Positions 19,976 through 30,455 are shown, numbered from the stretch's first letter. The stretch is 64,000 nucleotides of DNA from Novosphingobium mangrovisedimenti (GCF_025153475.1 NZ_JANZXA010000005.1:232848-296847), one strand, 5' to 3'. Program-made: numbers and translations. Notes: generated by a model from the sequence alone, not told the origin.

Positions 19976-20354
19976 ACGCTCCCCCTTTACGCTTCCGGCC
20001 CCGCCCCGGGCAGGCGAACGCTTCGTCGCTCGCACGGGGCGGCTTGTCTTTGTTGTAAGCCCCATTTCTTCCGGGCTTCCGCGAAAGAGCGTATATTGCG
20101 CAAATCGCAGGGAGAGGCGTAATTTTTATATAACCACAAGTTCTGAATTGAAAATTTCATTCAAGAACCGGCCTGTCGATCCAACGAGTCGTTTCTGAGT
20201 CCAACCAGAGATTCTCGGCGACAGGCGTCCGGCTTGCGATGCCGCATTCCGACTGCTGTCCCAAAACCCATGCAACGGGTCGCCACACAATCTTTGCTTC
20301 AAGTCTGCCGACTTGGGGGCTCTTCCTGCGAGCCATGCAAAGAGGAGTGAGACC
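19976..20354 (+). other. 379-base gap with an AT-rich promoter-like patch
   Basis: No open frame with coding character. It holds an AT-rich patch at about 20117-20165, including the imperfect palindrome TTGAAAATTTCATTCAA, which probably contains the promoter or operator of the UrcA-family gene. The remainder shows nothing I recognise. Confidence 0.35.
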
Positions 20355-20720
20355 ATGAGAAAGCTTGCCTTGGCGGCAGGTGCCGCCGCCGTCTTCCTGA
20401 TCGGCGTACCATCCCATGCGGATGTCGTCGTGCAGAACAGCGACTGGACCAACACGCCCTATCGCGTCGTCCATTTCCACGACCTCAATCTCCAGAGCCA
20501 GACGGGCCTCGATACGCTGAACCAGCGCATCAGGGTGGCCGTCTACCAGGTCTGCGGCCCGGCCGACATCCGGATGCTGCGCGAATTTTCCGCGATCCAG
20601 ACCTGCCGGAGAGATTCGCTCTACCGCGCCCATGCCGACCGGGACGCCATGCTTGCCGCCCGTGCCGACAGCACCAGCCTGGCCATGGCGGACCTGCGCA
20701 TCCTTCGCGTAAAACACTAG
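20355..20720 (+). CDS. UrcA family protein
   Basis: A 121-residue exported protein. Signal peptide residues 1-23 (ending SHA) precede the UrcA pattern: HFHDLNLQSQTGLDTLNQRI, then VYQVCGPAD and a second Cys in QTCRRDSLYRA, presumably a disulphide pair. UrcA proteins are common in sphingomonads and caulobacters; their function is unknown. The ATG at 20355 follows an AGAGGAG site. It is the only gene between two gaps and so probably monocistronic. Confidence 0.8.
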   Translation: MRKLALAAGAAAVFLIGVPSHADVVVQNSDWTNTPYRVVHFHDLNLQSQTGLDTLNQRIRVAVYQVCGPADIRMLREFSAIQTCRRDSLYRAHADRDAMLAARADSTSLAMADLRILRVKH

Positions 20721-20884
20721 ATCGCGGGGGAGACACCGGGAACCGGACCAGGGGCCGGAATGCGTGAAAGCCCCTTGCCACCCGGTTCGCTTCAAGTGCC
20801 ATATCGACATCGAAGGCCCGCGACATCGAAAGATGCGCGGGTCTTCGGCGTTGAAGCGGCGGCAAAGGGGCCTAGAATGGGGCC

Positions 20885-22549
<1,665 letters not shown>

Positions 22550-22560
22550 GAGACGATACC

Positions 22561-23127
22561 GTGCGCCTGCGCCTTGCGGCCATAGTCATGCTTGCTCTCG
22601 CGCTCTCCGCCTGCGGGGGCGGCGTGCGCTACCGGCCGGTCAGCGATACGCCGGTACGGATCGGCCCGCCCTACACCGTGCGCGGCGTGACCTACACGCC
22701 GGCCGCCGATCCCCGTTACGACATGCTGGGCTATGCCACCTGGTACGGCAACGAGAGCGGAAACCAGACCGCCAACGGAGAACGGTTCCGGCCAGACTGG
22801 ATCACCGCGGCGCACCGGACGCTGCCACTGCCTTCCTATGTCGAGGTGACCTCGCTCGATACCGGGCAGCGCATCCTGGTGCGGGTCAACGATCGCGGCC
22901 CCTTTGCCGGGCCGACGCGGATCATCGACCTGTCGCGGGGCGCGGCCGAGCTGCTCGGCGTGCGCGCGAAGGGCAAGGCAGCGGTGCGCGTCCGGGTGAT
23001 CGATCCTTCCGCGCGCGATCGCGAGGAACTGCGCAAGGGGAAGGCCGCACGCAAGCTGCCGCCGGTTTCCCGGCAGGTGCTATCGAACCTGCAGGCCCAG
23101 TTCTCGCGCGGCGTCGGGACGCGCTGA
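22561..23127 (+). CDS. rlpA: RlpA-like lipoprotein
   Basis: The 188-residue product starts at GTG 22561 and has a lipoprotein signal with lipobox LSAC (Cys about residue 19), then the RlpA double-psi barrel: ATWYGNESGNQTANGERF, AAHRTLPLPSYVEVT, VRVNDRGPFAGPTRIIDLS. It is expected to be anchored at the outer membrane and to act on peptidoglycan at the septum. No SPOR domain follows. Unlike the 12510 paralog it carries a lipobox. It lies 11 bases after the M28 peptidase gene and ends at a shared hairpin. Confidence 0.85.
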   Translation: MRLRLAAIVMLALALSACGGGVRYRPVSDTPVRIGPPYTVRGVTYTPAADPRYDMLGYATWYGNESGNQTANGERFRPDWITAAHRTLPLPSYVEVTSLDTGQRILVRVNDRGPFAGPTRIIDLSRGAAELLGVRAKGKAAVRVRVIDPSARDREELRKGKAARKLPPVSRQVLSNLQAQFSRGVGTR

Positions 23128-23141
23128 CCACACGGCCGCAC

Positions 23142-23167
23142 GCCATTGTCGCGTTTGCGACAATGGC
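23142..23167. terminator. Hairpin between convergent genes
   Basis: An 11-base perfect stem around CCATTGTCGC (23143-23152) and GCGACAATGG (23157-23166) with a four-base GTTT loop lies between two convergent genes. It lacks a T-run but its place suggests a shared terminator. Confidence 0.6.
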
Positions 23168-23191
23168 CGGGAACGAAGCGCCGGAGCGGTT

Positions 23192-23398
23192 TCAGAAGTT
23201 GCTGAGGTGCCCCTCGCGCCGCGCCTGCGCGCGGGCCGCGGCAGCGATACCCCTGGACTTTCCGGGCGGAGAAACGCGCGAAATCAGGCGGTTGATCCTG
23301 GAACTGCCGCACGTGGGGCAAACCGGCGTGTCGTCCGATCGCAGCAACAGCTCGAAGTCGGCGGCACAGTCGGGGCAATGGAAATCATAGAGTGGCAT
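23192..23398 (-). CDS. FmdB-family zinc-ribbon protein
   Basis: The 68-residue product begins MPLYDFHCPDCAADFELLL, with two CxxC knuckles (CPDC, CPTC) forming a zinc ribbon of the FmdB/regulatory family, and a basic tail. Function in the cell is not well defined; putative transcription or assembly factor. The start is fixed by the MPxYxF family opening. It lies downstream of the globin gene on the same strand with a 59-base gap. Confidence 0.8.
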   Translation of the reverse strand: MPLYDFHCPDCAADFELLLRSDDTPVCPTCGSSRINRLISRVSPPGKSRGIAAAARAQARREGHLSNF

Positions 23399-23457
23399 CG
23401 GGGCTCCGTCTCGATTGCGGGTGAACGGAGGGCCCGATGCCAGAAGCGTGCCAGTCG

Positions 23458-23904
23458 TCAGGCCGCCAGTTCCTCGTAGCGCGCGGCTTCCTTGCCGATC
23501 AGGATGTCCGCAAGGAACCAGTAGGCCTCGCCCCAGGCGGCCAGGACTTCGTCGCTTGCCGCCTCGCCCAGCACGTCGCGGATCGCCGGCAGCAGCGCTT
23601 GCGCGACGAGCGGATAGTGCTCGGCCTTCACCCCGGTTTCGACGTGGCGCTCGACCATGCGCTGCACCGGCGCGGTAAGGTTCTGCAGCTTGTCCACGTT
23701 CTGGGCATAAGCGAGGATCGCGGCCGCCAGACGGCGCGGCTGCTCGCCCGATACCTGCGCGGCCTGATCGAACATGGTCTTCACATTCTCGTCCACGAAC
23801 AGCCGCTCGTACATGCGCGTGGTGATGGCGACGCCATGCTCCTGCAGGACGGGGGCGGTTGCCTTGACGATGGCAATGGTCTGTTCGGAAAGCGGTTCGG
23901 CCAT
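23458..23904 (-). CDS. Single-domain bacterial globin
   Basis: A 148-residue haemoglobin closely patterned on the globin part of flavohaemoglobin (TIAIVKATAPVLQEHG, residues 9-24). The distal B10 Tyr32 is in TRMYERLF and the proximal His87 in VERHVETG. No FAD/NAD reductase domain follows, so NO dioxygenation would need a separate reductase. The gene is divergent from an NsrR-like regulator and two NsrR-type operators lie in the shared 105-base gap, which makes a nitric-oxide role likely. Confidence 0.9.
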   Translation of the reverse strand: MAEPLSEQTIAIVKATAPVLQEHGVAITTRMYERLFVDENVKTMFDQAAQVSGEQPRRLAAAILAYAQNVDKLQNLTAPVQRMVERHVETGVKAEHYPLVAQALLPAIRDVLGEAASDEVLAAWGEAYWFLADILIGKEAARYEELAA

Positions 23905-23919
23905 GAAGATCTCCCATAA

Positions 23920-23979
23920 AAGATGCGATTCGGATGCATCTATACAGGTGCGACAAAAGATGTAAACAATATGCATCAT
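23920..23979. promoter_or_regulatory. Pair of NsrR-type operators between globin and regulator genes
   Basis: Two 23-base imperfect palindromes (23920-23942 and 23957-23979) carry AAGATG and GCATC half-sites in the 11-1-11 layout known for NsrR. Starts are 37 bases apart, about three and a half helical turns. The first is the better match (AGATGC facing GCATCT). They would control both divergent genes. Confidence 0.7.
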
Positions 23980-24009
23980 AAAATCATCCACCGGAGGAAG
24001 AGTTCCGCC

Positions 24010-24432
24010 ATGCGCCTGACCGCGCACACCGACTATGCCCTGCGCATCCTGCTGCACGCCGCGCTGCTGGCGGACAAGGAGGCCGACCGCCTGCTTTCGA
24101 TCGCCGAAGTGGCGCAGGCCCACGCGATTTCGCGCAACCATGCGATGAAGGTGGTCAACCTGCTCGCCAATGCCGGCCTGCTGGAGACGGTCCGCGGACG
24201 CAGCGGCGGCTTCCGGCTGGGCAGGCCCGCCGCCGGCATCCGGCTGGGCGATGTCGTGCGCCTGACCGAACCGTGCCTCTCCCCCGCCGACTGCGGCCAT
24301 TGCCTGCTACGCACGACCTGCGGGCTGACCGGCATCCTGAACCGCGCGATGGACGCCTTTCTCGCCGAACTGGACCGACAAACCCTGGCCGATGCGGTGG
24401 CGACGTCGCGCCTGCCGATGCTGGTCGCCTGA
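24010..24432 (+). CDS. nsrR: Rrf2 family regulator, NsrR-like
   Basis: A 140-residue Rrf2 protein: MRLTAHTDYALRILLHAAL opening, winged-helix with SRNHAMKVVNLLANAG, RGRSGGFRLGRP wing, and a Cys cluster at residues 89, 95, 98 and 104 for an iron-sulphur centre. NsrR proteins bind DNA with an intact [4Fe-4S] or [2Fe-2S] cluster and release on nitric oxide. The extra Cys98 gives four candidate ligands. Divergent globin gene and NsrR-type operators support the call and suggest autoregulation. Confidence 0.88.
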   Translation: MRLTAHTDYALRILLHAALLADKEADRLLSIAEVAQAHAISRNHAMKVVNLLANAGLLETVRGRSGGFRLGRPAAGIRLGDVVRLTEPCLSPADCGHCLLRTTCGLTGILNRAMDAFLAELDRQTLADAVATSRLPMLVA

Positions 24433-24484
24433 ACGGGAACTTCCGGCCCGTTTCCGGCGTTGTTTCCCCGAGAGGAGAAACATC

Positions 24485-24649
24485 ATGAACATCGGAGCCG
24501 AAATCCCCTTCCGCCGCAGCCGCCGCGACCGGCAGGCGACGGGATCGCTGATTTTCGACCGCGAGCGCGAAATGCAGGTCCGCAAGCAGGCGGAATCGAA
24601 GGACGATGACATGCGCGTGTGGAGCAACGGGCACTTCAGCAAGCCCTGA
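24485..24649 (+). CDS. Small basic protein after the NsrR-like gene
   Basis: A 54-residue frame with a good GAGAGGAG site seven bases before its ATG. The product is highly charged (RRSRRDRQ, REREMQVRKQAESKDDD), with no membrane segment and no family I know. It follows the regulator gene by 52 bases on the same strand, so it may belong to the nitric-oxide response unit. Small size keeps confidence moderate. Confidence 0.5.
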   Translation: MNIGAEIPFRRSRRDRQATGSLIFDREREMQVRKQAESKDDDMRVWSNGHFSKP

Positions 24650-24900
24650 CGACGCCACATCCTGCCTGAAGGTGCCGGGCGGCGCGTAAGATTTTTACAT
24701 GCCGCGCCGGCGTCGCTTTGCGAATCCGATACCACATGGCGGCTTGGCGAAACTCTTGGACCGGCGCTTCACATCCTCTTGCAAAGGCCGGCATTCTCCG
24801 TTTCAAACGCCGTCCATGACCACAACGGCAGCCATCCGCGCCGCGCCTGCCGCGACGCACCTTTCCCCCTCCGGCTGCCGACGTCCTGGAGAACAGATTA

Positions 24901-27069
24901 ATGAAAACCCGGCTTCTGGCCGCCAGCGCGCATCTCGTCGTGGCGGCCACCCTGTTCGGCGGATGCACCGGCGTGTCCGCTGAAGCGGCGACGCCTGCGC
25001 CGGCGACCGCCCCGGCCTATTCCGGCCCCTTCGCGCAGGAAAGCACCCTGCCCTTCCACGCGCCCGACTTCTCGACCATCAAGGACAGCGACTACCAGCC
25101 CGCGCTCGAGGCCGGCATCGCCGCCAAGCGCGCCGAGATCGAGGCGATCGCCGACAATCCCGCCGCGCCGACCTTCGACAATACCATCGTCGCCATGGAT
25201 CGCGCCGGCAGCCTGCTCTCGCGCGTCGAGGGCGTGTTCGACCAGCTCGTGAGCGCCAACACCAACGAGACGCTCGACGCCACCGACACGGCCATGTCCC
25301 CCAAGCGCGAGGCGCTCAAGGACGAGATCTACCTCAACGGCAAGCTCTTCGCCCGCGTCAAGGCCGTGCACGACGACGCCGAAGGCCAGGCGCTGACCGG
25401 CGAGGACGCGATGCTGCTCGGCACCACTTATGCCAAGTTCGTGCACCGCGGCGCCGAACTCGATGCCGCGCACAAGGCCCAGCTCAAGAAGATGAACCTG
25501 CGCATCGCCGCGCTGGAGACCGAATTCTCGCAGAAGCTGACCGCCGGCACCGATGCCGCCGCAGTCGTGTTCGACGGCAAGGCGGACCTCGCCGGCCTGT
25601 CCGATGCCGACATCGCCGCCGCCGCCAGGCGCGCCGCCGACAAGGGCATGCCCGGCAAGTACGTGCTGGCGCTGATCAACACCACGCAGCAGCCCGCGCT
25701 CTCCCAGCTCACCAACCGCGAAAGCCGCAGGAAGCTGTTCGAGGCGAGCGTCAGCCGCACCTCGCACGGCGGCGAGTTCGACACCACCGCGATCGTCACC
25801 GAACTGGCGACGTTGCGCGCCGAAAAGGCCCGGCTGCTCGGCCTGCCGGACTATGCGACCTTCCAGATGTACGACCGCATGGTCACCGCGCCGAAGAAGG
25901 CGATGGAATTCATGACCGGCTTCGTCCCCGCGCTCGGCGCCACGCAGTCGCGCGAGGCCGCGATCCTGACCGAGGCCGCCGCTGCGGACGGTATCGACGC
26001 GCTCCAGCCGTGGGACTGGGGCTACTACGCGGAGAAGGTCCGCAAGGCGAAGTTCGACCTCGACGATGCGCAGATCAAGCCGTACTTCGATGTGTGGAAC
26101 ACGCTGGAAAACGGCGTTTTCTACGCCGCAACGCAGACCTACGGCATCACCTTCAAGCGCCGCACGGACTTGCCCGTCTATCACCAGACGATGCGCGTCT
26201 ACGAAGTCCACGACAAGGACGGCAGCCCGCTCGCGCTGTTCTACTTCGATCCCTATGCCCGCCCCAACAAGCAGGGCGGCGCCTGGATGACCAACTTTGT
26301 CGAGCAGTCCTACCTGCTCGGCGACAAGCCGGTAGTGGTCAACACGCTCAACATCACCCCGCCCAGCGAAGGCCAGCCGCCACTCGCGACGTGGGACGAC
26401 GTGACGACGATGTTCCACGAATTCGGCCACGCGCTGCACGGCATGTTCGCCAGCCAGAAGTATCCCTCGCTCTCGGGCACCAATACCGCGCGCGATTTCG
26501 TGGAGTTCCCCAGCCAGTTCAACGAGAACTTCGCCACGGTTCCCTCGGTGCTGCAGCACTTCGCCAAGCACTACCAGACCGGCGAGACGATCCCCGATGC
26601 GCTGATGCAGAAGATCGAGGCCGCCGCCAAGTGGAACCAGGGCCTGGGCTTCGGCGAGACTCTGGAAGCCGCGATGCTCGACATGCACTGGCACACGCTG
26701 ACGCCCGAACAGGCGAGCCAGCCGCCGATGGCCTTCGAGGCCAAGGTGCTGGGCGGCATGAACGCGGAAGGCCTCAGGACCGACCTGATCCCGCCGCGCT
26801 ATCGCACACCCTACTTCCGCCACATCTGGAGCAACGGCTATTCGGCCGGCTACTACGCCTACATCTGGACCGAGATGCTGGCGCACGACGGCTGGGACTG
26901 GGTGGAAAAGAACGGCGGCATGACCCGCGCCAACGGCGATCACATCCGCGCCACCTTCCTGGGCCAGGGCCACAGCAAGGACTATTCGGTGATGTACCAC
27001 AACTTCACCGGCCACGATCCCGAGCTCGAGCCCATGCTCGAAGCCCGCGGACTGACGGGCGGCAAGTAA
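24901..27069 (+). CDS. M3 family metallopeptidase (dipeptidyl carboxypeptidase-like)
   Basis: The 722-residue product has a lipoprotein-type signal (FGGC, Cys about residue 22) and the M3 gluzincin motif HEFGHALHGMF at about residue 506, with the third zinc ligand Glu in the following ARDFVEFPSQF helix. The C-terminal YYAYIWTEMLAHDGW and GHDPELEPMLEARGL are typical of Dcp-type enzymes that release dipeptides from peptide C-termini. It is predicted to be periplasmic or outer-membrane bound. It stands alone between gaps and is followed by a hairpin. Confidence 0.93.
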   Translation: MKTRLLAASAHLVVAATLFGGCTGVSAEAATPAPATAPAYSGPFAQESTLPFHAPDFSTIKDSDYQPALEAGIAAKRAEIEAIADNPAAPTFDNTIVAMDRAGSLLSRVEGVFDQLVSANTNETLDATDTAMSPKREALKDEIYLNGKLFARVKAVHDDAEGQALTGEDAMLLGTTYAKFVHRGAELDAAHKAQLKKMNLRIAALETEFSQKLTAGTDAAAVVFDGKADLAGLSDADIAAAARRAADKGMPGKYVLALINTTQQPALSQLTNRESRRKLFEASVSRTSHGGEFDTTAIVTELATLRAEKARLLGLPDYATFQMYDRMVTAPKKAMEFMTGFVPALGATQSREAAILTEAAAADGIDALQPWDWGYYAEKVRKAKFDLDDAQIKPYFDVWNTLENGVFYAATQTYGITFKRRTDLPVYHQTMRVYEVHDKDGSPLALFYFDPYARPNKQGGAWMTNFVEQSYLLGDKPVVVNTLNITPPSEGQPPLATWDDVTTMFHEFGHALHGMFASQKYPSLSGTNTARDFVEFPSQFNENFATVPSVLQHFAKHYQTGETIPDALMQKIEAAAKWNQGLGFGETLEAAMLDMHWHTLTPEQASQPPMAFEAKVLGGMNAEGLRTDLIPPRYRTPYFRHIWSNGYSAGYYAYIWTEMLAHDGWDWVEKNGGMTRANGDHIRATFLGQGHSKDYSVMYHNFTGHDPELEPMLEARGLTGGK

Positions 27070-27081
27070 GCCGGAACAAGC

Positions 27082-27108
27082 CCCCTCCCGCCGTTCGTGC
27101 GGGAGGGG
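27082..27108 (+). terminator. Hairpin after the M3 peptidase gene
   Basis: A ten-base stem (CCCCTCCCGC, 27082-27091, with GCGGGAGGGG, 27099-27108) and seven-base loop, 12 bases after the stop codon. No T-run; either a terminator or a member of a palindromic repeat family. Confidence 0.55.
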
Positions 27109-27252
27109 AGCCTCCGGAAACCGCAATTCTCCCCTGAACGCTCTCGCCGAATGCGCCTGCGAGCCGTGCAGTACATTTCCCGATGCTCTAAGGCTTCATC
27201 ATGCTGCAAGATGGGCCCGTGACACTGCCCCGATCACCGCAGAGGGAAATGG

Positions 27253-28269
27253 ATGACGACTGCCGCATTGCTGCCCTGGCTGGGGTTCGCCCTGTGCTCC
27301 CTGCTGATCGGACGTGCGGGCTACCTGCTGACCCATTACGGCGAGGCCATTTCCCGCAGGACGACCCTGTCCCACTCGTGGGTAGGGCTCATCCTGCTCG
27401 CCACCGCCACATCGCTGCCGGAACTCTTCACCGGGGTCAGCTCGGTCGCGATAGCCGACGCGCCCAATATCGCCGTGGGCGACGCGCTGGGAAGCTGCGT
27501 CATCAATCTGGTGATGCTGGCCGTGCTCGACGTCCTGAGCCGCGACAGCCCGGTCTATCACCGCTTCGATCAGGGCCACATCCTCACCGCCGGCTTCGGC
27601 GTGATCCTGATCGGCTTCGTCGGCGCGCTGATCATCGTGGCCCGCGACGATCTCAATTTCATGCTGGGCCATGTCAGCCTCTACACGCCCTTCCTGATCG
27701 TGTTCTACCTGGTCGGGATGCGGTCCGCGTTCTTCTACGAACGCCGGCAACCGACCACGCCCCCCGACGAGGAAGGGCCGGAAACCGCGCTGGATCTTCG
27801 CGGCGCGATCTGGCGCTATCTGGGAGCGGCGGCCGTCATCGCCGCCGCCGGTGCGTTCCTGCCGGTGGCCGGCACGCAGATCGCGGAAGTCACCGGCTGG
27901 CACAAGAGCTTCGTCGGTACGCTGTTCATCGCCGCCACGACATCGCTGCCCGAAGCTGCCGTCACCATCAGCGCCCTGCGTCGCAACGCCCCCAACATGG
28001 CCATCGGCGCGCTGCTGGGCAGCAACATGTTCGACATCCTGGTGATCGCGGTGGACGATCTGGCCTATACGCGCGGTTCACTGCTGGCCAATGTTTCCCC
28101 GGCCCACGCCGTCACCGCGTTCGCCGGCTGCATCATGAGCGGCATCGTCATCGTCGCCCTGCTCTACCGGCCGGGCAATCGCTTCTTCGGCTGGCTGGGC
28201 TGGGTAAGCCTGTCGCTGCTCGCGGTCTTCCTGCTGAGTTCCTACGCCATCTACCTGCACGAGCATTGA
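27253..28269 (+). CDS. Sodium/calcium exchanger family membrane protein
   Basis: The 338-residue product has about ten hydrophobic helices and the two inverted alpha-repeats of the CaCA superfamily: ATATSLPELFTG with GDALGSCVINL in the first half, AATTSLPEAAVTIS with GALLGSNMFDI in the second. The two conserved acidic residues (SLPE in each repeat) are present, so ion binding looks intact. It would exchange Ca2+ or another cation for Na+ or H+ across the inner membrane. Substrate uncertain. The first helix starts directly after the initiating Met. Confidence 0.88.
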   Translation: MTTAALLPWLGFALCSLLIGRAGYLLTHYGEAISRRTTLSHSWVGLILLATATSLPELFTGVSSVAIADAPNIAVGDALGSCVINLVMLAVLDVLSRDSPVYHRFDQGHILTAGFGVILIGFVGALIIVARDDLNFMLGHVSLYTPFLIVFYLVGMRSAFFYERRQPTTPPDEEGPETALDLRGAIWRYLGAAAVIAAAGAFLPVAGTQIAEVTGWHKSFVGTLFIAATTSLPEAAVTISALRRNAPNMAIGALLGSNMFDILVIAVDDLAYTRGSLLANVSPAHAVTAFAGCIMSGIVIVALLYRPGNRFFGWLGWVSLSLLAVFLLSSYAIYLHEH

Positions 28270-28353
28270 TGGCGCAGGAGGCCAACGCCCTCGCCATGCT
28301 GCCACCGATGCAGGTGCGGGCCGGCACCGCGGTTCGCAGCGCCGGCCCTCCCG

Positions 28354-28941
28354 TCAGAACTGGTAGGCCACGCCAAGGCTGACGCGGTTGCGTTCGAACG
28401 CATCACCGTCTCCGTAAGTATAGACGATGCGGGTGCGGACCCGGTCGGTCACGGCATGCTCGATACCGGCACCGAGCGTGACCATGTCCTCGTCGAACGA
28501 GAAGTCGGCGAGCGTCGGGTTGCATTGCACGCACGGCGGCGTGGGGGTGGTGACGATCGTGGAATCCACGTCGAAGCGCTCATAGCCGGCATGGCCGTAG
28601 AGCAGCGTGTTCTTGCCGACGAGGTAACCGATGCGCGCGCCGATGCCGTACTGGGAATTTACATCCACCGAGGAAACGGCGGTCCCCGCGCCGGTTTCGC
28701 GCGTCAGGCGGAATGACGTATCCGGTGCCGCCAGCCGGCCTTCGATGCCGATGACCCAATTGGCGGAGACCGGCACGTCCCAGCCGGCGAACAGGCCATA
28801 GACGCCCCCGTCCAGGTCGTCGGACAAGCGTTCATAGCCGACTTCCACGCCCAGATAGGGCCCGTCGAAGGTCTGCGCGAATGCAGGGGAAGAGAACGCC
28901 GCAAACGCCAGGGCGCATGCGATCAGGGATCTGTGCAGCAT
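28354..28941 (-). CDS. Small outer-membrane beta-barrel protein
   Basis: The 195-residue product has a signal peptide (residues 1-22, AFA) and alternating strands typical of an eight-stranded barrel of the OmpA/Omp25-like family: GPYLGVEVGYERL, VYGLFAGWDVP, YGIGARIGYLVG, and a C-terminal Phe (GVAYQF) for BAM recognition. An insert with CVQC is in an external loop. The ATG at 28941 is chosen because it begins the signal. It is divergent from a TetR regulator across a perfect palindromic operator, so it may be its target. Confidence 0.82.
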   Translation of the reverse strand: MLHRSLIACALAFAAFSSPAFAQTFDGPYLGVEVGYERLSDDLDGGVYGLFAGWDVPVSANWVIGIEGRLAAPDTSFRLTRETGAGTAVSSVDVNSQYGIGARIGYLVGKNTLLYGHAGYERFDVDSTIVTTPTPPCVQCNPTLADFSFDEDMVTLGAGIEHAVTDRVRTRIVYTYGDGDAFERNRVSLGVAYQF

Positions 28942-29024
28942 GGATAGGTTCCTTTCATTTCCAGAATTGCTCTGCCGACAGGTCACGAATCAGCGACCCG
29001 TTCGTCGGCGTGCGCCTCTGCTCG

Positions 29025-29068
29025 ATGGCACAAATTGTGTCAACAGAATTTGACACAATTTGTGCCAT
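29025..29068. promoter_or_regulatory. Perfect 19-bp inverted repeat operator with divergent promoters
   Basis: ATGGCACAAATTGTGTCAA at 29025-29043 faces its exact reverse complement at 29050-29068 across six bases. Each arm also contains a near-palindrome (CACAAATTGTG), 25 bases centre to centre, so two dimers could bind. The inner ends read TTGACA on each strand, a consensus -35 box for both divergent genes, so a bound regulator would block both promoters. Confidence 0.75.
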
Positions 29069-29084
29069 GCGTTAGCAAGACCTC

Positions 29085-29729
29085 ATGACAAGACAGACTG
29101 GATCGCCCCGCCGGAGCGCTCGCGGAACGGAAACGCCTGCGACCGCCACCACGCAAATGCAGCAGACCAAGGACGAACGGCTGGATGCAGCCCTTCTGAA
29201 AGTGATGGGCGATGGCGGCCCCCTCAACCACGACAGGGTTGCCGAAGAGGCCGGAGTGTCCCGTCGGACGGTCTATCGCCGCTTCGTGGATCAGGAAGCC
29301 CTGCGCGCGCGGATCTGGACATTGCTGACCCCCGAAGGCGCGATGCCGGACGATCTGGATGCGCTGCTCGGGCATGGATTGCGCGATAAGTTTCGCGCTT
29401 TCGACGAGCGCGCCGTTGCCATGACCATGGCCATGTCGAGCGTGGAGGGCCGAGCCATGCGCAACGAGCGCAAGGCCGAACGCGTCGCCGCCTATTCGGA
29501 GATGTTCTCCGATGCCGTCGAAGGGTTGAACGCGGAAGACGCCCGGCAGGCAATAGCCGCCATGCAGCTACTCTGCAGTGGCTTTGCGTGGCGCGAAATG
29601 CGCGACCAATGGGATCTCGATGCAGACGGAATCGCACGCGCTTCCGTGTGGGCCATCCGCGCGTTGCTCGACGACCTGAAGTCTCGCGATGGTCGCTCCC
29701 TCGATGCGCCCTTGCCTGCCCCGCGCTGA
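29085..29729 (+). CDS. TetR/AcrR family regulator
   Basis: The 214-residue product has a TetR helix-turn-helix (NHDRVAEEAGVSRRTVYRRF, about residues 49-68) followed by an all-helical ligand domain. An ATG at 29157 (MQQTKDERLDAALL) would drop a 24-residue low-complexity N-terminus and is plausible. The gene sits 17 bases after the palindromic operator, which suggests autorepression and control of the divergent outer-membrane gene. Ligand unknown. Confidence 0.82.
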   Translation: MTRQTGSPRRSARGTETPATATTQMQQTKDERLDAALLKVMGDGGPLNHDRVAEEAGVSRRTVYRRFVDQEALRARIWTLLTPEGAMPDDLDALLGHGLRDKFRAFDERAVAMTMAMSSVEGRAMRNERKAERVAAYSEMFSDAVEGLNAEDARQAIAAMQLLCSGFAWREMRDQWDLDADGIARASVWAIRALLDDLKSRDGRSLDAPLPAPR

Positions 29730-29843
29730 TACCAATTGCGACACGAAACCGGCCCGTGCGCCCGGCTCCTCGCGGAACCACGGCGGCGGGCCATGCGTTG
29801 GGCGGGCATGATTGCGGGGGTGGAACACACCTGGAGCACGATC

Positions 29844-30455
29844 ATGGCCCATGCATCGACACAGCCCTACCCGTCCGTTCCGGTTACCGACTGGAACATC
29901 TTCAAGCTGCCGCACCACAACGCCAACTGGTTCCTGTTGCGCGGCGTGCTGGCGATCGCCTTCGGGATCGTCGCGCTCCTGCTGCCGGGCAGCGCGATCC
30001 TTGCCGCGGCGTTCGTCTTCGCGGCCTTCACCTTTTCCGACGGCCTGTTTTCGCTGATCAGCGGGTTGCGCGGCGCGCGGCATCGCGAGGAGCGCTGGGG
30101 CGCCCTGATCTTCAACGGCGTGGTCGGCCTCACCGTGGGCGTCCTGTTCGTGATCTGGCCGCTCATCAGCACGATGACCTACGCCTTCCTGCTCGTGGCC
30201 TTCATGGCCGCCTTCTATCTCGCCACCGGGATCGGCCAGATCGCGGCGGCCGTGCGCCTGCGCAAGGAGATCAGGGGCGAGTGGGTGCTGGCCCTGCTCG
30301 GCGTGAGCGCGGTGCTGTTCAGCGGCGCGCTCGTCTATCTGCTGTGGACCTATCCCGGCCTGACGCTGCTGACGGCGGCCTGGCTGATCGGGTTCTACGC
30401 GATGATGTCCGGCGCGTTCCTGATCGCGCTCTCGTTCCGGCTGCGGCTCGGCTGA
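29844..30455 (+). CDS. HdeD family membrane protein
   Basis: The 203-residue product has six hydrophobic helices arranged as three repeats of the DUF308 type (RGVLAIAFGIVALLLPG, GVVGLTVGVLFVIWPL, GVSAVLFSGALVYLLW), each ending near a Gly/Pro turn. HdeD-like proteins are linked to acid resistance in enteric bacteria; the role here is inferred only. The ATG at 29844 starts MAHASTQPYP; a longer frame upstream is not membrane-like. Confidence 0.82.
   Translation: MAHASTQPYPSVPVTDWNIFKLPHHNANWFLLRGVLAIAFGIVALLLPGSAILAAAFVFAAFTFSDGLFSLISGLRGARHREERWGALIFNGVVGLTVGVLFVIWPLISTMTYAFLLVAFMAAFYLATGIGQIAAAVRLRKEIRGEWVLALLGVSAVLFSGALVYLLWTYPGLTLLTAAWLIGFYAMMSGAFLIALSFRLRLG

Noticed and set aside
24898..27126. 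742-codon antisense frame over the M3 peptidase gene
   Set aside because: Low-complexity Val/Gly/Arg/Ala composition and no motif; mirror of a well-conserved peptidase gene.
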